Below, in pieces: positions 60,476 through 64,000 of a stretch of DNA of 64,000 bases. Below the pieces are notes generated by a model. That model was not told where the DNA came from. It saw only the letters and a program-made list of their open reading frames with translations, and did not search any database. The translations under genes and the position numbers were made by a program. The first letter of the stretch is position 1; each line of letters begins with the position of its first letter. This DNA is from Nonomuraea wenchangensis (GTDB lineage Bacteria > Actinomycetota > Actinomycetes > Streptosporangiales > Streptosporangiaceae). Where the stretch lies: positions 62,001 through 126,000 of the forward strand of contig NZ_FOHX01000018.1 in the NCBI RefSeq assembly GCF_900111685.1, written 5' to 3'.

Positions 60476-61621
60476 TCAGCGCGCCAGCTGGAACTTGCGC
60501 TCGATCATCCGGCGCACCGGCCCCCACGACGACAGCCGCAGCGGAAGCTGGGTCAGCTCCAGCACCAGCGGGTTGCGCGGGGCGTAGACGCCCTTGACCC
60601 GGCGGCCGAGCTGCTGCTTCTTCTCCGCCTCCGGTCGCAGCTCGGCCTCCCATTCCGCCAGTGCGGCCAGGACGTCGTCGCCGTGACGCTCCAGTGCGGC
60701 GCCGAGCCGGTCGGCGCCGCCGACGGCCAGCGAGGAGCCGTAGCCGGCGAACAGCGTCACGCACCACGCGGCGTCGCCGAGCAGCACGACCCTGCCGGTG
60801 CTCCACCGGTCGACCACCATCTGGCTGATGGCGTCGAAGTAGACCGAGTCGGCCGTCTTCAGGCCCTCCAGAGCCTGGGGGACCAGCCAGCCCATGTCGC
60901 CGTAGAGCTCGCCCAGCTCCTCCAGCGACGCCTCCGCCCGGCCGCCGTCCGTGCGGTAGCCGAAGAAGGCGGCCGTGCGGCCGTCGCCGACGCTCATCAT
61001 CGCGAACGTGCGCCCGCCCGAGCTGATCGAGCCGGTCGTCTCCGCGGGCAGACCTTCCGGCCGCTGCTTCAGCATGTAGACCGCGACCCGGTGCCCCAGG
61101 TCGAGCCGGTAGTCCTCCTCCGGACCGAACACCAGGGCCCGCGTCGCCGAGTGCAGCCCGTCGGCGCCGATGAGCAGGTCGGCGCGCTCGGTGCCACCGT
61201 CGCTGAGCGTGACGTGCACCGTGTCCGCGTCCTGCTCGACAGCCGTGATCGTGGTGCCGAACCGGATCGTCGTGTGATCGGCGACGGCCTCGTACAGCAC
61301 CGCTTCGATGTCGCCGCGCAGGATGTTGAACGACTTCCTGCCCATGGTGGCCGCGATGGTCTCGCCGCTGAGCGCGAAGCGGCGCTCGCCGCTGGGCTTG
61401 CGGTAGACCAGCTCGCGCGTCACGAACGCGCGCCGCTTCAGCTCGGCCAGGACGCCCATCCGCTCGGCCCCGTCGTAGCCGATGCCGCCGAACGTCACCC
61501 CGTAGCCGCCGCCGCGCCGCTGCGGGGACCGCTCGACCACTAAGGTCTCCCAGCCCGCCTGGTGCAGGCGTAGCGCTGCGGCGAGTCCGGCGATCCCCGC
61601 TCCGATGATGATGGCACGCAT
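60476..61621 (-). CDS. FAD-dependent monooxygenase (PHBH/TetX-like)
   Basis: A 381-residue flavoprotein. FAD motif IIIGAGIAGLAAALRLHQAGWETLVVE (about 4-30), DG-type motif LIGADGLHSATRALVFG, GD motif GRVVLLGDAAWCVTLFAGYGSSLAVGGA. This is the aromatic-hydroxylase/TetX-like class that hydroxylates aromatic rings or inactivates tetracyclines and related antibiotics. The start is the ATG at 61621 after a GGGAAGGGGAC ribosome site. The operator upstream matches that before the TetR gene. Confidence 0.93.
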   Translation of the reverse strand: MRAIIIGAGIAGLAAALRLHQAGWETLVVERSPQRRGGGYGVTFGGIGYDGAERMGVLAELKRRAFVTRELVYRKPSGERRFALSGETIAATMGRKSFNILRGDIEAVLYEAVADHTTIRFGTTITAVEQDADTVHVTLSDGGTERADLLIGADGLHSATRALVFGPEEDYRLDLGHRVAVYMLKQRPEGLPAETTGSISSGGRTFAMMSVGDGRTAAFFGYRTDGGRAEASLEELGELYGDMGWLVPQALEGLKTADSVYFDAISQMVVDRWSTGRVVLLGDAAWCVTLFAGYGSSLAVGGADRLGAALERHGDDVLAALAEWEAELRPEAEKKQQLGRRVKGVYAPRNPLVLELTQLPLRLSSWGPVRRMIERKFQLAR

Positions 61622-61646
61622 GTCCACGTCCCCTTCCCCTTGTCTG

Positions 61647-61673
61647 TGAAAACAGATCATACATTTGTTTTCA
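61647..61673. promoter_or_regulatory. 27-bp operator before the FAD monooxygenase gene
   Basis: TGAAAACA and TGTTTTCA are perfect arms of an inverted repeat 26 bp upstream of the monooxygenase start. It is the same element as at 59987-60013. A TetR dimer would bind both. Confidence 0.75.
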
Positions 61674-61812
61674 ACGACCGGCGTGCCGGCGGTGACCAGT
61701 TCCCCTGGCCGTCGGCGCCGGCGGCGACCCCGCCGCCGGCGCCTGCACCAGGTCCGTGCGCGTGAGGACCATCTGGCCTTCCTGCGAGCGCCCTTCCTGA
61801 AGGCCGTGGCCA

Positions 61813-61847
61813 CGGCAGGCGGCACTCCCTGTGGCGGTGGCGCCGGT
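61813..61847. repeat. 35-nt repeat, copy 2
   Basis: This copy differs at one base from 59224-59258, and lies in the non-coding region between the monooxygenase and NmrA-like genes. The copy inside the sigma gene is the likely source. Confidence 0.75.
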
Positions 61848-61859
61848 GCTGGACCGGGC

Positions 61860-62720
61860 CTATTCGGCCCAGGCACCCTCCAGCAGGGTGCCGAAGCCGG
61901 CGGGCTCTCGCCCGATCAGCTCGGCGAGCGTCGGGCCGACGGCGGTGAACTCGCCGTTCCGCGCCGCCGCGAAGATGCTCACCATCAGGTCGGCGATCGG
62001 GGCCGGGGCGCCGTGCGCCAGGAACTGCTCGCGGAAGGCGTCGTCGGGGACGACGGTGCGGGTGAAGGGCCGTCCGGTGGCCCGGGACGCGATCTCGGCG
62101 ACGGTGCCGAAGTCGAGCGCCGCCGCGCCGGTGAGCGGCGGGGTGGGCCCCTCGAAGCGGCCCTCCTCGGCGAGGATCGCGGCGGTGGCTTCGGCGAGGT
62201 CGTCGTGCCCGGTCCAGGCGACGGGGCCGTCGGCGGGCAGGGCGATGTCGCCGGTGTGGCGAGCGGGCTCCAGGAACTGCAGGGCGCTGGCCGCGTAGAA
62301 GCCGTTGCGCAGCGCGGTCCAGGGCAGACCGGTGGCGCGCAGCAGGTCCTCGGTACGGGCGTGGTCCCGGCATGCCTGGAAGCGGGAGTCGTGGGCGGCG
62401 CCCATCTGGCTGGTGTAGAGGATGCGGCCGACGCCTGCCTTCACGGCGGCCTCGATGGCGGTGCGATGGCCGGTGACGCACTCCTCGCCGATGCGGTCGA
62501 GGGAGACGAGGAGCACCTGTTCGGCCCCCTCGAAGGCAAGCACGAGTGAGTCGGGGTCGTCGAAGTCGCCCTGCCGGACACGGACGCCGCGGTCGGCGAG
62601 GTCCTGGGCCTTGCGGGGATCGCGGACGCTGACGCCGACGCGGTCGGCGGGTACGCGCTCCAGCAGGCGTTCGACAGTGCGGCGGCCGAGCTTCCCGGTG
62701 GCTCCGGTCACGATGATCAC
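61860..62720 (-). CDS. NmrA-like NAD(P)-binding protein
   Basis: A 286-residue extended SDR of the NmrA/HSCARG type. GTG start at 62720 after GAGGAGAA. IIVTGATGKLGRRTVERLLER (about 2-22) is the NAD(P) site; LLVSLDRIGEECVTGHRTAIEAAVKAGVGRILYTSQMGAAH matches the family. Such proteins reduce quinones (QorB type) or sense NADP. It diverges from a TetR gene with a duplicated operator. Confidence 0.93.
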   Translation of the reverse strand: MIIVTGATGKLGRRTVERLLERVPADRVGVSVRDPRKAQDLADRGVRVRQGDFDDPDSLVLAFEGAEQVLLVSLDRIGEECVTGHRTAIEAAVKAGVGRILYTSQMGAAHDSRFQACRDHARTEDLLRATGLPWTALRNGFYAASALQFLEPARHTGDIALPADGPVAWTGHDDLAEATAAILAEEGRFEGPTPPLTGAAALDFGTVAEIASRATGRPFTRTVVPDDAFREQFLAHGAPAPIADLMVSIFAAARNGEFTAVGPTLAELIGREPAGFGTLLEGAWAE

Positions 62721-62739
62721 GGTGTTCTCCTCACGGTGT

Positions 62740-62781
62740 TTCCAGTGGAATCACCGTGACGTTAACACTGGAATATCAGTG
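62740..62781. promoter_or_regulatory. Duplicated operator between NmrA-like and TetR genes
   Basis: TTCCAGTGGAA (62740-62750) and CACTGGAATATCAGTG (62766-62781) are palindromic and share CCAGTG/CACTGG half-sites. Both lie between the starts at 62720 and 62809. Confidence 0.65.
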
Positions 62782-62808
62782 GAACCAAATCCTCGATATC
62801 GTTGGTTC

Positions 62809-63540
62809 ATGGCTACCCGCGACACCACCGACAGCCCCCGTCGCCGCATCGTCGAAGCGGCCGTCGAGCTCCTGGAGAGCGGCGGCCCTGACGCGGTGAG
62901 CACCCGCGCGGTCGCCGCCGCCGCCGGCATGCAACCCCCGGCGATCTACCGCCTCTTCGGCGACAAGGAAGGGCTCCTGGAGGCCGTCGCCGAGCACGGC
63001 TACGCCCAGTTCCTGGAGAGCAAACGCGCACTGCTCGACCCCGAACCGCAGGACGCGGTGGAGGACCTGCGCCGCGGCTGGGACACGGTCGTGGAGTTCG
63101 GCATCTCCCGCCCCGAACTGTTCGCGGTGATGAACAGGGCCACCAGCCGGGGCGCGGACCTGGCACACCGCGCCGGCCTGGAGATCCTCCACGGCCGGGT
63201 GCGCCGGCTGGCGGCCGGGGGATGGCTACGGGTCGACGAGGACCTGGCCGCCCAGATCATCCAGGCCACCGGCCGAGGCGCGGTCATCACCTGGCACTCC
63301 ACCCCGCCGGAACGCCGCAACCCGGCGCTGCTGACCGTCCTGCGCGAGGCCATGATCGCCGCCATCACCCGCATCGAACCGACGGTCCCCGCCACGGAGA
63401 CCGGCCCCGCCGCGGCGGCCCGCGCGCTACGCGCCGCCCTCCCCGACGAGGCCGACGTCCTGAGCGACGCCGAGCAGCACCTGCTGCGCGAATGGCTCAC
63501 CCGCCTGGCAGCGGACGGCCGCGCGCCGCGTCGAGGTTGA
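62809..63540 (+). CDS. TetR-family repressor
   Basis: A 243-residue TetR protein. HTH DAVSTRAVAAAAGMQPPAIYRLFGDKEGLLEAV at about residues 27-59. The C-terminal domain (TetR_C_33-like) ends with an Ala/Arg-rich tail. The ATG at 62809 is the natural start, since the HTH begins about 25 residues in. Controls the divergent NmrA-like gene by position. Confidence 0.93.
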   Translation: MATRDTTDSPRRRIVEAAVELLESGGPDAVSTRAVAAAAGMQPPAIYRLFGDKEGLLEAVAEHGYAQFLESKRALLDPEPQDAVEDLRRGWDTVVEFGISRPELFAVMNRATSRGADLAHRAGLEILHGRVRRLAAGGWLRVDEDLAAQIIQATGRGAVITWHSTPPERRNPALLTVLREAMIAAITRIEPTVPATETGPAAAARALRAALPDEADVLSDAEQHLLREWLTRLAADGRAPRRG

Positions 63541-63825
63541 CGTACCGCGCAGCCGAGCCCGGCCCTGCGCGCCCGGTCGAGGCCGGGGCTCCTGCCGCTC
63601 ACCACCGACGCCGGCAGGAGAGGGCCGCGCCGTGAACGTTTCATGGAACGCCGCCGCGCGCCCGTAACCGGTTCATGCCTGGTGGGAGCGTCCCGGCGGG
63701 CCGGCGCGGGCCGTCACAGGCGGGGGCGGGCGCTTGACGGATGCCGCCGCGAGGTATTTGCTCCGCCAGACACCACCACCACCCCAGCAGCCCTCACGTA
63801 AGGAGCGCCGCATTGGGCGGCGAAA
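63541..63825. other. Non-coding region before the last gene
   Basis: About 285 bp without coding bias. It probably holds the promoter of the gene at 63858 and the 3' end of the TetR transcript. Confidence 0.4.
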
Positions 63826-63839
63826 TGTTAGCGCTAACA
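63826..63839. promoter_or_regulatory. LacI-type palindromic operator
   Basis: TGTTAGCGCTAACA is a perfect 14-bp palindrome with the central CG of LacI/GalR-family operators. It lies 19 bp before the TTG of the secreted protein gene, as for sugar-controlled glycoside hydrolases. Confidence 0.75.
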
Positions 63840-63857
63840 ACATGTCAGGAGGTCCCC

Positions 63858-64000
63858 TTGACCCCAATCGATTCGCCCCCCGCCCGTACGGCGGGCCCAC
63901 GCGCCTGGAGACGCCGCTGCGCCGCCGCGCTCTCGGCACTGGCGCTCGTCGTGGCCGCCATGGCTACGGGGACGGGGACTGCCGCCGCCGAGTCCAACGG
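63858..64000 (+). CDS. Secreted protein (probably glycoside hydrolase), 5' end only
   Basis: The TTG at 63858 follows AGGAGGT by 4-5 nt and opens a frame to the window's end. The 47 visible residues contain a basic start (TAGPRAWRRRCAAAL), a hydrophobic core (LSALALVVAAMATGT) and AAA-E as likely cleavage site. The catalytic part is outside the window; carbohydrate specificity is inferred only from the LacI-type operator. Confidence 0.75.
   Translation, partial: MTPIDSPPARTAGPRAWRRRCAAALSALALVVAAMATGTGTAAAESN

Overview
The window is high-GC actinobacterial chromosome, most like Streptosporangiaceae (Nonomuraea-type) or a streptomycete relative. The signs are strong GC bias at third codon positions, GTG starts, ATGA/GTGA-coupled operons, Tat-type signal peptides, a SARP regulator, two ECF sigma factors, an F420-type (LLM) oxidoreductase and a secreted bacterial phospholipase A2. 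It reads as an accessory arm: catabolic and secreted-hydrolase genes, many TetR/MarR regulators beside their targets, and several decayed genes and mobile-element remnants. I found no rRNA, tRNA or CRISPR.

Layout. 1-1.9 kb: a truncated PEP-synthase-like gene diverges from two small regulator-like genes across a 27-bp palindrome. 2.0-14.5 kb: a tightly coupled nine-gene minus-strand operon (ABC sugar importer, enolase-superfamily enzyme, two amidohydrolases of which one looks catalytically dead, SDR, TIM-barrel-like protein, secreted glycosidase), its likely regulator, and a divergent creatininase-family gene. 14.5-16.6 kb: TetR regulator and two redox enzymes. 16.6-20.9 kb: ECF sigma, zinc-finger anti-sigma and an ABC exporter in one operon. 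21-23.7 kb: sulfotransferase followed by a Tat-exported sulfatase. 23.9-28.1 kb: SDR/TetR pair, a wrecked Mu/TniA-TniB type transposon, a GbsR/MarR regulator and a methyltransferase.

28.1-36.6 kb: a SARP regulator and membrane-anchored propeller-like protein next to three consecutive secreted hydrolases: a YD-repeat/phospholipase A2 fusion, a subtilisin and an esterase. 36.6-44.2 kb: DUF4389 membrane protein, then a flavin-based electron-transfer operon (ferric-reductase-like protein, FMN-binding protein, ApbE) divergent from a two-component system. 44.2-49.8 kb: a DNA-ligase fragment, an SDR/TetR pair, and an apparently complete IS607-family element (TnpA serine recombinase plus TnpB) sitting between two halves of a WD40-type gene. 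That element carries an extraordinary density of the hexamer CTCGAG.

50-64 kb: ferredoxin reductase, GTP cyclohydrolase I and a cysteine-rich HTH regulator; fuconolactonase-like amidohydrolase; DinB; LLM oxidoreductase; MarR/MFS pair; a second ECF sigma/membrane protein pair; a TetR/FAD-monooxygenase pair sharing a 27-bp operator; an NmrA-like/TetR pair; and the start of a secreted protein behind a LacI-type operator.

Gene calls come from reading the translations by eye. Functions are family-level inferences, and substrates are unknown unless stated.
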